Shown: positions 16,366 to 24,358, numbered from the stretch's first letter. The stretch is DNA of 64,000 bases from Deinococcus roseus (GCF_014646895.1 NZ_BMOD01000022.1:1-64000), one strand, 5' to 3'. Numbers and translations are program-made. Notes: generated from the sequence alone by a model not told the origin.

Positions 16366-16408
16366 CAGATCAGGGAGATGCTGAGGGCTGCTGGTTTAGA
16401 ATCTGTCC

Positions 16409-16954
16409 ATGACGAGAATTCTGACGGTTCCAGGATGGGGCTCTAGTGGCCCTGAACACTGGCAGTCCATCTGGGAAAGAGAACATGGTTTTCAGCGGGT
16501 GGAACAGCAAGACTGGGAAACCCCACAACTCAGGGACTGGGTGGCACAACTGGATGAAGCGATAGGGCAGTCAGAAGAGAGCACCGTTCTGGTGGCCCAC
16601 AGTCTGGGCTGTCAGGCGGTGGCGCATTGGGGATGTTGTGTGATCAACCACCCTGTGAAAGCTGTCCTGATGGTGGCCCCTCCTTATCTGGATGGACCTG
16701 ACGTGCCTGCAGAGCTGCAGAATTTTGTGCCCATGCATCTGGAGCCTTTGCCTTTTCAGGTGCTTGTGGTGGCCAGCAGCAATGACCCTTATGCCTCTCT
16801 GGAACAGGCAGAACAGCTGGTCCAGGCCTGGGGAGGGCAACTGGTGAATGTGGGAGAGAAGGGCCACATCAACAGTGCTTCCGGTCTTGGCGACTGGCCT
16901 GAAGGATACCGGTTGCTGCAAGCCTTGCTGGAACCCTACTGCGTTGATCCGTGA
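16409..16954 (+). CDS. RBBP9/YdeN-like serine hydrolase
   Basis: This 181-residue small alpha/beta hydrolase has the family start ILTVPGWGSSGPEHWQSIWE, the nucleophile in VAHSLGC (S65), an aspartate in SSNDPY (D126) and a histidine in KGHINS (H153), giving a complete Ser-Asp-His triad. The substrate is unknown; the family includes carboxylesterases of the RBBP9 type. TAGAAT lies 6 bases before the ATG, indicating a leaderless transcript. The stop codon TGA is formed by the first bases of a 16-bp inverted repeat, so the last residues may have been altered by an insertion. Confidence 0.85.
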   Translation: MTRILTVPGWGSSGPEHWQSIWEREHGFQRVEQQDWETPQLRDWVAQLDEAIGQSEESTVLVAHSLGCQAVAHWGCCVINHPVKAVLMVAPPYLDGPDVPAELQNFVPMHLEPLPFQVLVVASSNDPYASLEQAEQLVQAWGGQLVNVGEKGHINSASGLGDWPEGYRLLQALLEPYCVDP

Positions 16955-16958
16955 AATA

Positions 16959-16980
16959 GGAGGATTCAGAAGAATCCTCC
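16959..16980. repeat. Hairpin in the left inverted-repeat end
   Basis: GGAGGATTC/GAATCCTCC, a 9-bp perfect stem with loop AGAA, overlaps the left 16-bp repeat. No U-run follows, so it is probably part of the element end and not a terminator. Confidence 0.6.
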
Positions 16981-17057
16981 GTAATTACTCAGCACGGCAA
17001 AAGCTTTCTAAGCTGGGCAGTTGCTTTTGTGTTCAAGAGAACCCTCTGGGCCTGTAG

Positions 17058-17198
17058 ATGGCAGTCACCGCGAAAGGGTATCAGGTGGTGGCATTCGTTT
17101 ATGATCAGAGACAGATGCTATGGGCGACTTACGCTGTTGTGCCAGGAACCACCTTTCAGGCCCTGGTGACGACACGAGCCTCAACCCCAAGATCCTGA
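17058..17198 (+). CDS. Small open frame inside the inverted-repeat segment
   Basis: A 46-codon frame, MAVTAKGYQVVAFVYDQRQM..., fills most of the space between the left inverted repeat and the propeller gene, ending 15 bases before it. I see no clear Shine-Dalgarno and do not recognise the sequence. It may be a real small protein, the tail of a decayed gene, or chance. Confidence 0.2.
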   Translation: MAVTAKGYQVVAFVYDQRQMLWATYAVVPGTTFQALVTTRASTPRS

Positions 17199-17213
17199 AA
17201 GGAACTCCCATAC

Positions 17214-18179
17214 ATGTGGCTGAAAACCGGTATCGTCCTGCTCTTTTTCCTCACCTCCACAGGCTTTTGTGCGGATTACGTCTTGAAAGCGACAATCCCC
17301 CTTTCCACCACCCACGCTGCCCGTTTCGCTGTGGACGAAACACACGACTGGCTTGTTGCTGTCAATGTTGACAATGCCCTGGATGTGTTCAGCCTCAAGA
17401 CCCTCAAACGCATCAAACAGGTGAAACTTCCAGGCTTTGCCCAGGAACTGCAATTCAGTCCAGATGGCAAAACCCTTTATGTGTTTGTGGATGAAACCGA
17501 GCAGGGATCCCCTGGACTGCTGGTTTACCAGACCGCAAACTGGAAGCCCCTGAAGGTGATTCCCACCCCTCCCGGGTCGATGGATGAAAGCCACATCACT
17601 CCAGATGGTGCGTTCCTCTATGCGGTCAACCACAACAATGAAGTGCTGCGCTGGAACACCCACACGGGCAAAATGGACCGTCCCTGGAAAGACCTGTCTG
17701 CCCTTCAACTGGCTGTGCCTGCAAAGGGAGACGTTGGAGCCAGCTATACCGGATCATCCCTATACTTCGTTTCCCTTTCAAGTGGAAAAATGCTGTCCAG
17801 AACGCTACTGAACGACGCTTTTGCTTACACTGCTCTCTCTTTTGATCCTGCAGGTAACACCCTCGCCACGGTGATCGATTCTGGTGAAGTGATGCTCTGG
17901 AATCCCAGAACCTTCAAGAAAACAGCAGAATTCAAAACGTCCTTGTTTTACGCCACTTTCCTGAACTTCAGTCCAGATGGGAAGTCCATCCTGGTGGGTC
18001 AGGACTCTCTTCGCAAAGGACAGCAGGGCCTGTTGCAAATCTGGAACATCGAAACCAGAAAAATGGTGGCAAGTTTTGGAAATCCCAAAGATAGTACACA
18101 GTGGGGTGTCTTTTCCAAAACCAGTCAGACCGTATTCGTGAAAATGGAGTCAAAAATTGAAATTTGGTCTTTGGTTTAG
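17214..18179 (+). CDS. Secreted WD40/YVTN-like beta-propeller protein
   Basis: This 321-residue protein has an N-terminal signal peptide (MWLKTGIVLLFFLTSTGFCA) and repeated propeller strands with ELQFSPDGKTLYVF, SHITPDGAFLYAV, LSFDPAGNTLATV and LNFSPDGKSILVG, the recurring xFSPDGxxL motif, each followed by a VMLWN- or LQIWN-type strand. It probably folds as a seven-bladed propeller outside the cytoplasm; a ligand or enzymatic role is not visible. AAAGGAAC precedes the ATG. It lies alone between inverted repeats (16952-18325) with an AT-rich 3' flank unlike its neighbours. Confidence 0.7.
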   Translation: MWLKTGIVLLFFLTSTGFCADYVLKATIPLSTTHAARFAVDETHDWLVAVNVDNALDVFSLKTLKRIKQVKLPGFAQELQFSPDGKTLYVFVDETEQGSPGLLVYQTANWKPLKVIPTPPGSMDESHITPDGAFLYAVNHNNEVLRWNTHTGKMDRPWKDLSALQLAVPAKGDVGASYTGSSLYFVSLSSGKMLSRTLLNDAFAYTALSFDPAGNTLATVIDSGEVMLWNPRTFKKTAEFKTSLFYATFLNFSPDGKSILVGQDSLRKGQQGLLQIWNIETRKMVASFGNPKDSTQWGVFSKTSQTVFVKMESKIEIWSLV

Positions 18180-18319
18180 ATTAAACAGCTGCAATTGCTT
18201 TATACAAAATACAATATAATTTTCATATCTCACTTAAATCTTTTAAGTTAATATTTTCCGTAAAAGTAACTACTCAGCGCACAAGAGCGTTTCCGTGTTG
18301 AGTAGTTACGAATCCTCCT

Positions 18320-18377
18320 ATTTCAAACAACTTCAAACAACTTCAAACAACTTCAAACACTTCAAACACTTCAAACA
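18320..18377. repeat. Tandem array of CTTCAAACAA / CTTCAAACA units
   Basis: About six consecutive units of 9-10 bases: TTCAAACAA, CTTCAAACAA repeated, then two 9-base CTTCAAACA units and a final CTTCAAACAAC. It starts within the right inverted repeat. Unit number could vary by slippage. Confidence 0.85.
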
Positions 18378-18436
18378 ACACGAACCCAAGAAACAACCTC
18401 TTATTCTTCTGTCAACTGCTTTAAAAACTGAAACAA

Positions 18437-18466
18437 TAAAAAAAGAAGCGGATTGTTTCCGCTTCT
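18437..18466 (-). terminator. Terminator of trxA
   Basis: On the minus strand AGAAGCGGA/TCCGCTTCT with a 5-base loop (AACAA) is followed by TTTTTTATT. It lies 36 bases after the trxA stop. Confidence 0.9.
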
Positions 18467-18501
18467 GCTCCACTTTCTGGGAGTGGCTGATTTTTTGATG
18501 C

Positions 18502-18834
18502 TCAGTTCTTCACCACATCGAGGTGTTTCTCGATGGCCTGGGTGAAGTGGGGTTTGCCCCGTGCGCCCACCATCACTTCGACGGGCTGGCCGTCTTTGAA
18601 AAGGATCACGGTGGGGATGCTCATCACGCGGAATTTCATGGCGGTGGCCTGGTTGTCGTCCACGTTGAGTTTGGTGACTTTGACCTGGCCGTCGTAATCG
18701 CCAGCGAGTTCTTCGATGACTGGAGCAACCATCCGGCAGGGCCCACACCAGGGAGCCCAGAAGTCTACCAGGGTGAGTCCTTCTTGAATGGTGCTGTCGA
18801 AATTTTGGTCGGTGATTTCTTGTGCCTTACCCAT
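18502..18834 (-). CDS. trxA: Thioredoxin
   Basis: This 110-residue protein has the redox motif WAPWCGPCR (C30/C33), the cis-proline SIPTVILFKDG and the usual LNVDDN strand. It reduces protein disulfides in the cytoplasm with thioredoxin reductase, which is not in this window. TAAAAT is 6 bases before the ATG and there is no Shine-Dalgarno, so the transcript is probably leaderless. It is divergent from the DUF309 gene with a palindrome between them. Confidence 0.97.
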   Translation of the reverse strand: MGKAQEITDQNFDSTIQEGLTLVDFWAPWCGPCRMVAPVIEELAGDYDGQVKVTKLNVDDNQATAMKFRVMSIPTVILFKDGQPVEVMVGARGKPHFTQAIEKHLDVVKN

Positions 18835-18882
18835 GAATGCATTTTACGCCTTTGTTTCCCGGAGATTGGGAGATAAGTTATA

Positions 18883-18897
18883 CTTTAAAATTTAAAG
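18883..18897. promoter_or_regulatory. Palindrome between trxA and the DUF309 gene
   Basis: CTTTAAA-A-TTTAAAG is a perfect 15-bp palindrome in the divergent intergenic region, placed over the -35 region of the DUF309 gene. It could be an operator; AT-rich palindromes also occur by chance. Confidence 0.35.
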
Positions 18898-18927
18898 CGT
18901 AGATCTTGTACCTGCTACACTGTAGAG

Positions 18928-19245
18928 ATGCAAGAAGCGCTCAAAGCAGGAATCAGGCTGTTCAATGCGCGGCAATACTGGGAGGCCCATGAAGCCTGGG
19001 AAAAACTGTGGCTGGAAGCAGAAGGCGACCAGAAAAAGTTTCTGTCTGCCCTGATTTTGCTGGCGGCTGCCCTGCACAAACGCTGGGTTCATGGAAGCCT
19101 GACCCACCGCAACTTTCACAAAGCTGAACATCATTTGAACACCTTGCCCTGCCTTTATGGTGAAATTGACCTGTGTAAGCTGAAAAAATCTGTATGGGAA
19201 GCCTTGAGTGATTCTGAAGTGACGCCTGAAATTCCGCTGGATTGA
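18928..19245 (+). CDS. DUF309 family protein
   Basis: This 105-residue helical protein matches the DUF309 pattern FNARQYWEAHEAWEKLWLEAEG, with later FLSALILLAAALHKRW. The conserved E, H and E of the YWEAHEAWE motif are in place. The family has no established function; members are small and often stand alone. TACACT followed by 6 bases and ATG again points to a leaderless start. Confidence 0.85.
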   Translation: MQEALKAGIRLFNARQYWEAHEAWEKLWLEAEGDQKKFLSALILLAAALHKRWVHGSLTHRNFHKAEHHLNTLPCLYGEIDLCKLKKSVWEALSDSEVTPEIPLD

Positions 19246-19349
19246 GGCTGAATTCGCTTTACTCTGGCAAGTGTTAAACCGTATACTGGGGAGTACCGTG
19301 TGCAAGCCGGGAAACAAAATTTTATTGATTGACCTCAAGGAGTGGACCT

Positions 19350-19934
19350 ATGGAACGAGTGGCTCTGTTCATCGACGGCGCGAACGTGTACGCCGCTGCA
19401 AAACGTTTGGGTTGGAATTTCGATCACCGCAAGATATTGGAGTATTTCGCGGAAAAAGGTCGTCTCTACAATGCCTTCTACTACACTGCTGTCCCTTACC
19501 CCATGGACGACAAGCAGAAGCGCTTCATTGATGCGCTGACCTACATGGGATACACCGTGCGCACCAAGCCCCTGCGCGAAATCACCGACAGCGAAACCGG
19601 TGAGACCCACCGCCGGGCCAACCTCGACATCGAGATCGTGACCGATTTGCTGGCCACCACCGACCTCTATGACACTGCCATCCTGCTGACCGGTGACGGC
19701 GACTTCGAGCGCCCCTGTGAAGTGCTGCGCTTCAAGGGCAAGCGTGTGATTGTTGCCAGCATCCCCGAGATGACCAGCTACGAACTGCGCAACGCTGCAG
19801 ACGAGTACATTGACCTGAAAGACATCCGCAGCTCTGTGGAACGTCCTGGCTACCGCCTCCCCAGCGAAATGCGCACCGAGACCAAGCCCTACTACATGCC
19901 TTCCAGCGATTCTGACGATTCAGAAGAGTTCTGA
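19350..19934 (+). CDS. NYN (LabA/DUF88-like) domain protein
   Basis: This 194-residue protein has the PIN-like NYN fold: VALFIDGANVYAAAKRLG at the start, DIEIVTDLLA in the middle and LLTGDGDFERPCEVLRFKGK late. The aspartates of FIDGAN, LDIEI and GDGDF are those expected to bind metal in NYN nucleases. RNA processing is the likely general role. An acidic tail (SSDSDDSEEF) ends the protein. Start at the ATG behind AAGGAGTGGACCT; an upstream TTG frame is less likely. Confidence 0.85.
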   Translation: MERVALFIDGANVYAAAKRLGWNFDHRKILEYFAEKGRLYNAFYYTAVPYPMDDKQKRFIDALTYMGYTVRTKPLREITDSETGETHRRANLDIEIVTDLLATTDLYDTAILLTGDGDFERPCEVLRFKGKRVIVASIPEMTSYELRNAADEYIDLKDIRSSVERPGYRLPSEMRTETKPYYMPSSDSDDSEEF

Positions 19935-19954
19935 GTCCAGGTTCCAACATCGAG

Positions 19955-19977
19955 GCAGGGGAGACCCTGCTTTTTTT
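19955..19977 (+). terminator. Terminator after the NYN gene
   Basis: Stem GCAGGG/CCCTGC, loop GAGA, then TTTTTTT. It begins 21 bases after the NYN stop codon. Confidence 0.88.
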
Positions 19978-20043
19978 GTTGTCTGTTTCAGCCGAGGATC
20001 CCCGGCATCACCCCAGTTCAGTTTTCTGCACACCGCCAGGGTT

Positions 20044-20049
20044 TATAAT
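20044..20049 (+). promoter_or_regulatory. -10 box of plsX
   Basis: A perfect TATAAT lies 10 bases before the preferred plsX ATG at 20060. It overlaps the ATG at 20048, which argues against that earlier start. Confidence 0.65.
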
Positions 20050-20059
20050 GCTTTTTCGG

Positions 20060-21049
20060 ATGGAGACTTTACCAATTGCACTCGATGCCATGGGCAGTGA
20101 CTTCGGACCCGGTGTGGTGGTGGCCGGGGCCCTGGAGGCTGCTGGGCTGGGAATACCTGTCTTGCTGGTGGGCGATGAAGCCCAGGTGCAGGCAGAGCTG
20201 AAGAAGCACCCTCAGAACAACAACATTCAGATTCATCACACACCGGATTTCATCACCATGGATGAACACGCCTCGGATGTGCGGCGCAGACCCGAAGCCA
20301 GCATCAACGTGTGCACAAGACTGGTTAAGGAAGGAAAAGCCGGAGCGACCGTTTCCATGGGGCACAGCGGAGCCACCATGGCCAGTGCCCTCTTCACGCT
20401 GGGTCGCCTCAAAGGGGTGGACCGCCCGGCCATCATGGCCTACATTCCTTCTCAGAAAGGCTTCTGTGCTTTGCTGGATGTGGGGGCCAATGCAGACATC
20501 AAGGCCCCTTATCTGCAGCAGTGGGCGGTCCTGGCCTCTGCTTACTATCAGGCGGTGCACAACCGTTCCAGACCCACAGTGGGCCTGATGTCCATTGGCG
20601 AGGAAGAGCACAAGGGAAGTGCGCTGGTGCTGGAAGCCCATCCCCTCCTGAAAGCCACCCCGGAAATCAACTTTTACGGAAATGTGGAAGGCAAGGACAT
20701 CTTCAAGGGAACCACCGACATCATCGTGACCGATGGTTTCACCGGAAATGTGGTCCTGAAGACCGCTGAAGGTGAAGCAAAAGTGCTGATGGGCTGGATC
20801 CGGGATGCCCTGACCAGCAGTTTTGTGGCCAAAATGGGTGCGTTGCTGGTGCGCCCTGCCCTCAAAAAGATTGCTGAACGGGTGGATCCCAGTGAGTATG
20901 GAGCCAGTGTGCTGCTGGGGGTGCAGGGTCTGGTGTTCATTGGGCACGGCAGTGGAGATGCCAGAGCAGTGAAAAATGCTGTGCGGGTGGCCCACGAAGC
21001 CTACCAGAAGGATGTGCTGGGCAAACTGAAGGCCCTCTCCAGCACCTGA
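20060..21049 (+). CDS. plsX: Phosphate acyltransferase PlsX
   Basis: This 329-residue enzyme makes acyl-phosphate from acyl-ACP, feeding PlsY in phospholipid synthesis. Family signatures: LPIALDAMGSDFGPG at the start, VSMGHSGATMASALFTLGRLKGVDRPAI in two pieces, GLMSIGEEEHKGSALVLEAHPLL and VTDGFTGNVVLKTAEG. The start at 20060 is preferred because a TATAAT box covers the ATG at 20048. It precedes mscS by 39 bases; the other lipid gene, fabF, lies beyond mscS. Confidence 0.95.
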   Translation: METLPIALDAMGSDFGPGVVVAGALEAAGLGIPVLLVGDEAQVQAELKKHPQNNNIQIHHTPDFITMDEHASDVRRRPEASINVCTRLVKEGKAGATVSMGHSGATMASALFTLGRLKGVDRPAIMAYIPSQKGFCALLDVGANADIKAPYLQQWAVLASAYYQAVHNRSRPTVGLMSIGEEEHKGSALVLEAHPLLKATPEINFYGNVEGKDIFKGTTDIIVTDGFTGNVVLKTAEGEAKVLMGWIRDALTSSFVAKMGALLVRPALKKIAERVDPSEYGASVLLGVQGLVFIGHGSGDARAVKNAVRVAHEAYQKDVLGKLKALSST

Positions 21050-21088
21050 GCAGCACCAGAGCAGCACCAGAGCAGCACAAAGGGATGA

Positions 21089-22315
21089 ATGCTTGCTGAA
21101 CCTTCCAGCATGGAACTCTTAAGCTTTTTTGTTAGCCTGAGTACCATGTTGGATTTTTTGCAACCCCAGATGATCATCACACTGGTGCTGAGGCTCGCAG
21201 TGCTTTATGCAATGTGGGTGATTGGCTCGAAAGCCCTGCGTTTTGCAGAACGTTATGCTGAAAGTGCTGCAGGTGTGCAGGACCTTAAACTCTTTCGTTA
21301 TGTGCGACTGGGCTGGACCGCTGTGGTCATTTACATGGCCGTGGTGGTGGGCATTTACAGCCTGCACATGGAGCAGTTCGCCGCTTTCTACCAGCAGGGC
21401 AACGAGGTGGTGGCCTGGTTCACCCAGGTGATAGGCCGCATTGTGGCCGTGATTTTGCTGAGTTATGTGGCCCTCAGGGTGGTCAACACCCTGGCTGAGC
21501 GCATTGTTCCAGGAAGTGAGTTCAGCCGCCGTACCGTGCGGGTGAGGACCCTCACCGGAGTGCTGCGCAGCACCGCCACCGTGGTGATTGTGCTGCTGGC
21601 TTTCGTGATGGTGCTGGACAACCTGGGTGTGCGTTCCAGTGCTTTGCTGGCTTCGGTGTCGGTGCTGGGATTGGCGGTGTCTTTTGGTGCCCAGAGCCTG
21701 ATCAAGGACATCTTCTCGGGCTTTTTCATCCTGCTGGAAGACCAGTACGGGGTGGATGACTCCATCATTGTGAACAACAATCCCAACCTTTCTGGCGGGG
21801 TGGAGAAGTTGAACCTGCGGGTCACCCACCTGCGGGCACTGGATGGCACCGTGCACATCATCCCCAACGGCCAGATTCAGACCGTGAGTGTGCAGTCCAA
21901 AGAGTGGAGCCGCTTTGTGGCCAACCTCAGTGTGGGTTACGATGCCGATCTGGACCGGGCCATTGAGGTGGTCAAAAAAGTGGCAGGTGATTTGTACGAG
22001 GATGCTGAATGGAAAGACCACTTCCTGGAGGCCCCAGAAGTGCAGGGTGTAACGGCCCTGAACCTGGATGCAGTCAACATCCGCGCCCTGTTCAAGGTGC
22101 TCCCCAAATCCCAGTGGGCACTGGGACGGGAATTCAACCGCCGCATCAAGCGGGCCATGGACGAAGCCCAAATCATGATTCCCTTCTCCAGAAAGACCAT
22201 CAACTGGGGAGGAGAGCCACTGCTGGTGGAATTCAAACAGACCCCTCCAGCAGAATTCAAGGCAGACATGAAAAAGCGGCCCGATGTGGGGGCAGACACG
22301 GACATGAATGTCTGA
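21089..22315 (+). CDS. mscS: MscS-family mechanosensitive channel
   Basis: This 408-residue membrane protein has three N-terminal hydrophobic segments and the pore helix region around LLASVSVLGLAVSFGAQSLI followed by KDIFSGFFILLEDQYGVDD, the core MscS signature. The soluble beta domain (VTHLRALDGTVHIIPNGQI) and a C-terminal alpha/beta domain follow. It releases solutes on hypo-osmotic shock. The ATG at 21089 with AAAGGG upstream is used; an ATG at 21146 (MLDFLQPQ) is an alternative. Between plsX and this gene is a threefold 11-base tandem repeat (AGAGCAGCACC). Confidence 0.9.
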   Translation: MLAEPSSMELLSFFVSLSTMLDFLQPQMIITLVLRLAVLYAMWVIGSKALRFAERYAESAAGVQDLKLFRYVRLGWTAVVIYMAVVVGIYSLHMEQFAAFYQQGNEVVAWFTQVIGRIVAVILLSYVALRVVNTLAERIVPGSEFSRRTVRVRTLTGVLRSTATVVIVLLAFVMVLDNLGVRSSALLASVSVLGLAVSFGAQSLIKDIFSGFFILLEDQYGVDDSIIVNNNPNLSGGVEKLNLRVTHLRALDGTVHIIPNGQIQTVSVQSKEWSRFVANLSVGYDADLDRAIEVVKKVAGDLYEDAEWKDHFLEAPEVQGVTALNLDAVNIRALFKVLPKSQWALGREFNRRIKRAMDEAQIMIPFSRKTINWGGEPLLVEFKQTPPAEFKADMKKRPDVGADTDMNV

Positions 22316-22520
22316 GCTGATTGATCTTCTGCAGAAAAAGACCATGTCTGGCAAAGCACCAGACGAATGGCTTGCTTCTTGTAAGGCTGAAGCAGCAAAA
22401 TGGGCAGGAGAAAGTCGTTCTGGAAGGCCTGTAAGGTTTCTGGGCCTTTTGCCCATTGCGGCTTTGAACCAGGTTCAAACAGGTGATTTTCAGCTGCTAC
22501 AGGATATAATTTGTGTTTAG
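22308..22520 (+). CDS. Hypothetical small protein between mscS and fabF
   Basis: A 70-codon frame, MSELIDLLQKKTMSGKAPDE..., starts on an ATG overlapping the mscS stop by 8 bases. I do not recognise it. Its 3' end contains the fabF -10 box and a 17-bp palindrome, so the frame competes with regulatory DNA. It may be a coupled small protein or chance. Confidence 0.3.
   Translation: MSELIDLLQKKTMSGKAPDEWLASCKAEAAKWAGESRSGRPVRFLGLLPIAALNQVQTGDFQLLQDIICV
22463..22479 (+). promoter_or_regulatory. Palindromic operator candidate upstream of fabF
   Basis: TTTGAACC-A-GGTTCAAA is a perfect 17-bp palindrome ending 25 bases before the fabF TATAAT (22505-22510), so it lies just upstream of where the -35 element falls. 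It could bind a dimeric lipid-responsive regulator; no regulator is identified. Confidence 0.45.
22505..22510 (+). promoter_or_regulatory. -10 box of fabF
   Basis: A perfect TATAAT lies 41 bases before the fabF GTG. The same GGATATAATTTG context occurs on the minus strand upstream of the lipoprotein gene near 33220. Confidence 0.6.
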
Positions 22521-22551
22521 TGCGTAGACACACGTTTTGAGGAGGAGCGAC

Positions 22552-23784
22552 GTGAAGCGAGTTGTGATGACAGGGGTGGGTCCAGTGACACCCATCGGAG
22601 TGGGTGCAGAGGCTTTTCTGGAAGGACAGCACTCTGGCAAAAGTGGAGTGGGACCGCTGACGTATTTTGATGGCAGCATGATCAACAGCCGAATTGTGGG
22701 CGAAATTCACCTGGATTTCTTGAAATGGCTGGATCCCAAAGAATCCAAACGCATGGACCGTTTTGTCAAACTGGCCATGGTGGGGGCTGCCCTGGCCCTG
22801 GAAGATGCAGGTTTGAAAGAAGAAGACGTGGTCGGAGAGCATGCCGGTGCACTGATTGGCAGTGGAATTGGAGGACTTGAGTCCTACCAGGAAGCTGCGG
22901 TCACTTTTGTGAACAAGGGGGCCAACCGGATTTCTCCTTTTTTCATTCCTACCATGATTGCCAACATGGCTGCAGGTCAGGTGGCCATGCGTTATGGCCT
23001 GATGGGACCCAGCAGCACTGTGGTGACCGCCTGTGCAACGGGAAGTGGAGCCATTGGGGATGCTTTCCGCATCATCCAGCGCGGTGAAGCTGACATCATG
23101 CTGACGGGGGGCGCAGAGGCTGCCATCACAGGCATGTCCATGGGTGGCTTTGCCAGCATGAAGGCCCTGTCCACCCGCAACGATGCCCCTGAGAAAGCCA
23201 GCCGTCCGTTCACAGCATCCAGAGATGGTTTCGTGATGGGTGAAGGGGCTGGAATTGTGGTGCTCGAAGAACTGGAACATGCCCTGAAACGCGGTGCCCG
23301 CATTTACGCTGAAGTGGTGGGTTATGGCACCAGTGCAGATGCGTATCACATGACCATGCCTGCTCCAGAAGGACGTGGGGCTGCCCTGGCCATGCGCCGT
23401 GCGCTCAAAAGTGCTGGTGTGGAGCCCGAGCAGATTGGTTATGTGAATGCCCACGGCACTTCCACCCCTGCCAACGATCTGGCCGAAACCCAGGCTCTAA
23501 AGTCTGTGTTCGGAGACCATGCTTACAAGCTGGCCGTGAGCAGCACCAAGTCCCAGACGGGCCACCTGCTGGGTGCTGCAGGGGCTGTGGAGGCCATTGC
23601 CTGCGCCCAGGCCCTCAAGTATGGAGTGCTGCCTCCCACCATCAATTACGATGATCCTGATCCCGAGCTGGATCTGGATTACATTCCCAACCAGGCCAGA
23701 GAACAGCAGGTGGAGTACGCCATGTCCAACTCCTTTGCGTTCGGGGGCCAGAACGCTGTGCTGGTTTTCAAACGTTATGTTTGA
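22552..23784 (+). CDS. fabF: 3-oxoacyl-ACP synthase II
   Basis: This 410-residue condensing enzyme elongates acyl-ACP with malonyl-ACP. The catalytic triad is C161 (TACATGSGAIGDA), H301 (VNAHGTSTPANDLAE) and H338 (KSQTGHLLGAAGA), with K333. Start is GTG behind GAGGAGGAGCGAC; an upstream in-frame TTG would overlap the Shine-Dalgarno. It has its own TATAAT promoter with a 17-bp palindrome upstream and is closed by a terminator. Confidence 0.97.
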   Translation: MKRVVMTGVGPVTPIGVGAEAFLEGQHSGKSGVGPLTYFDGSMINSRIVGEIHLDFLKWLDPKESKRMDRFVKLAMVGAALALEDAGLKEEDVVGEHAGALIGSGIGGLESYQEAAVTFVNKGANRISPFFIPTMIANMAAGQVAMRYGLMGPSSTVVTACATGSGAIGDAFRIIQRGEADIMLTGGAEAAITGMSMGGFASMKALSTRNDAPEKASRPFTASRDGFVMGEGAGIVVLEELEHALKRGARIYAEVVGYGTSADAYHMTMPAPEGRGAALAMRRALKSAGVEPEQIGYVNAHGTSTPANDLAETQALKSVFGDHAYKLAVSSTKSQTGHLLGAAGAVEAIACAQALKYGVLPPTINYDDPDPELDLDYIPNQAREQQVEYAMSNSFAFGGQNAVLVFKRYV

Positions 23785-23811
23785 GTGTTGAGTACACAAA
23801 GTTAAGTTTTT

Positions 23812-23837
23812 AAACCGCCCACGTGGGCGGTTTTTTT
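23812..23837 (+). terminator. Terminator after fabF
   Basis: AAACCGCCCAC/GTGGGCGGTTT, an 11-bp perfect palindrome, followed by a T-run. It lies 27 bases after the fabF stop. Confidence 0.9.
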
Positions 23838-23900
23838 GTGGTATGAATACGTTAAAGAAAATCGTATACAGCGGTTCTGGACCGCTGGAAAGGACCTTTC

Positions 23901-24311
23901 ATGGAAAGCACCTTACCCACCTGCACCGTGGTTCGCTCCGAAGAACAGTACAGAGGCAAACAGGGTTTGCAGTACCAGATGGGCATCTCTGCCCAGAGCA
24001 CGGCATCTCAGGGCCTCTGCCTGCACCTCAACACCTTTCTTCCGGGAGCGAGGGCCAAAGCCCACCTGCACCAGAACCATGAAACGGCCATTTACATGCT
24101 GAAAGGCGCAGTGGGGATGTGGTACGGCGAGGGTTTGAAAGAGCATCTGGTGGTGCAGGCGGGAGATTACCTGTACATTCCAGCCAACATGCCCCACCTG
24201 CCTTACAACCTCAGCGAAACCGAGGAGGCCCTGGCTGTGCTGTCCCGCACCGATCCCAATGAACAGGAAAGCGTCACCCTGCTGCCTGAACTGGACCTTG
24301 TGCACCTCTGA
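23901..24311 (+). CDS. Cupin-domain protein
   Basis: This 136-residue single-domain cupin has the metal-binding first motif GARAKAHLHQNHETAIYMLKG (His, His, Glu) and the second motif GDYLYIPANMPHLPYN (His). It likely binds a divalent metal; the reaction, if any, is unknown. GAAAGGACCTTTC precedes the ATG. It stands between fabF and ppk and seems monocistronic. Confidence 0.8.
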   Translation: MESTLPTCTVVRSEEQYRGKQGLQYQMGISAQSTASQGLCLHLNTFLPGARAKAHLHQNHETAIYMLKGAVGMWYGEGLKEHLVVQAGDYLYIPANMPHLPYNLSETEEALAVLSRTDPNEQESVTLLPELDLVHL

Positions 24312-24358
24312 AATGGCTGCAGAATACAGACAGGTCAAGAACACCTGACATTCCCCTG

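Larger units (their letters stand above)
16952..18325. mobile_element. Possible mobile or relic element bounded by 16-bp inverted repeats
   Basis: TGAAATAGGAGGATTC at 16952-16967 is repeated perfectly inverted at 18310-18325. Just inside both ends are related sequences GTAATTACTCAGCACGG (16981-16997) and its inverted form (about 18293-18309); the right end also has an 11-bp hairpin stem GTAACTACTCA/TGAGTAGTTAC. Inside is one secreted propeller-like gene and an AT-rich tail, but no transposase. This could be a non-autonomous passenger element or the paired ends of lost insertion sequences. Confidence 0.45.
18180..18501. other. AT-rich intergenic region with hairpin and tandem repeats
   Basis: No gene is seen. 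The first 85 bases are strikingly AT-rich. Then follow an 11-bp hairpin (GTAACTACTCA at 18266-18276 with TGAGTAGTTAC at 18299-18309), the right 16-bp inverted repeat, a CTTCAAACAA tandem array and the trxA terminator. Confidence 0.7.

Noticed and set aside
18320..18377. CRISPR-like repeat array
   Set aside because: Units are 9-10 bases with no spacers and no cas genes; it is a simple tandem repeat.
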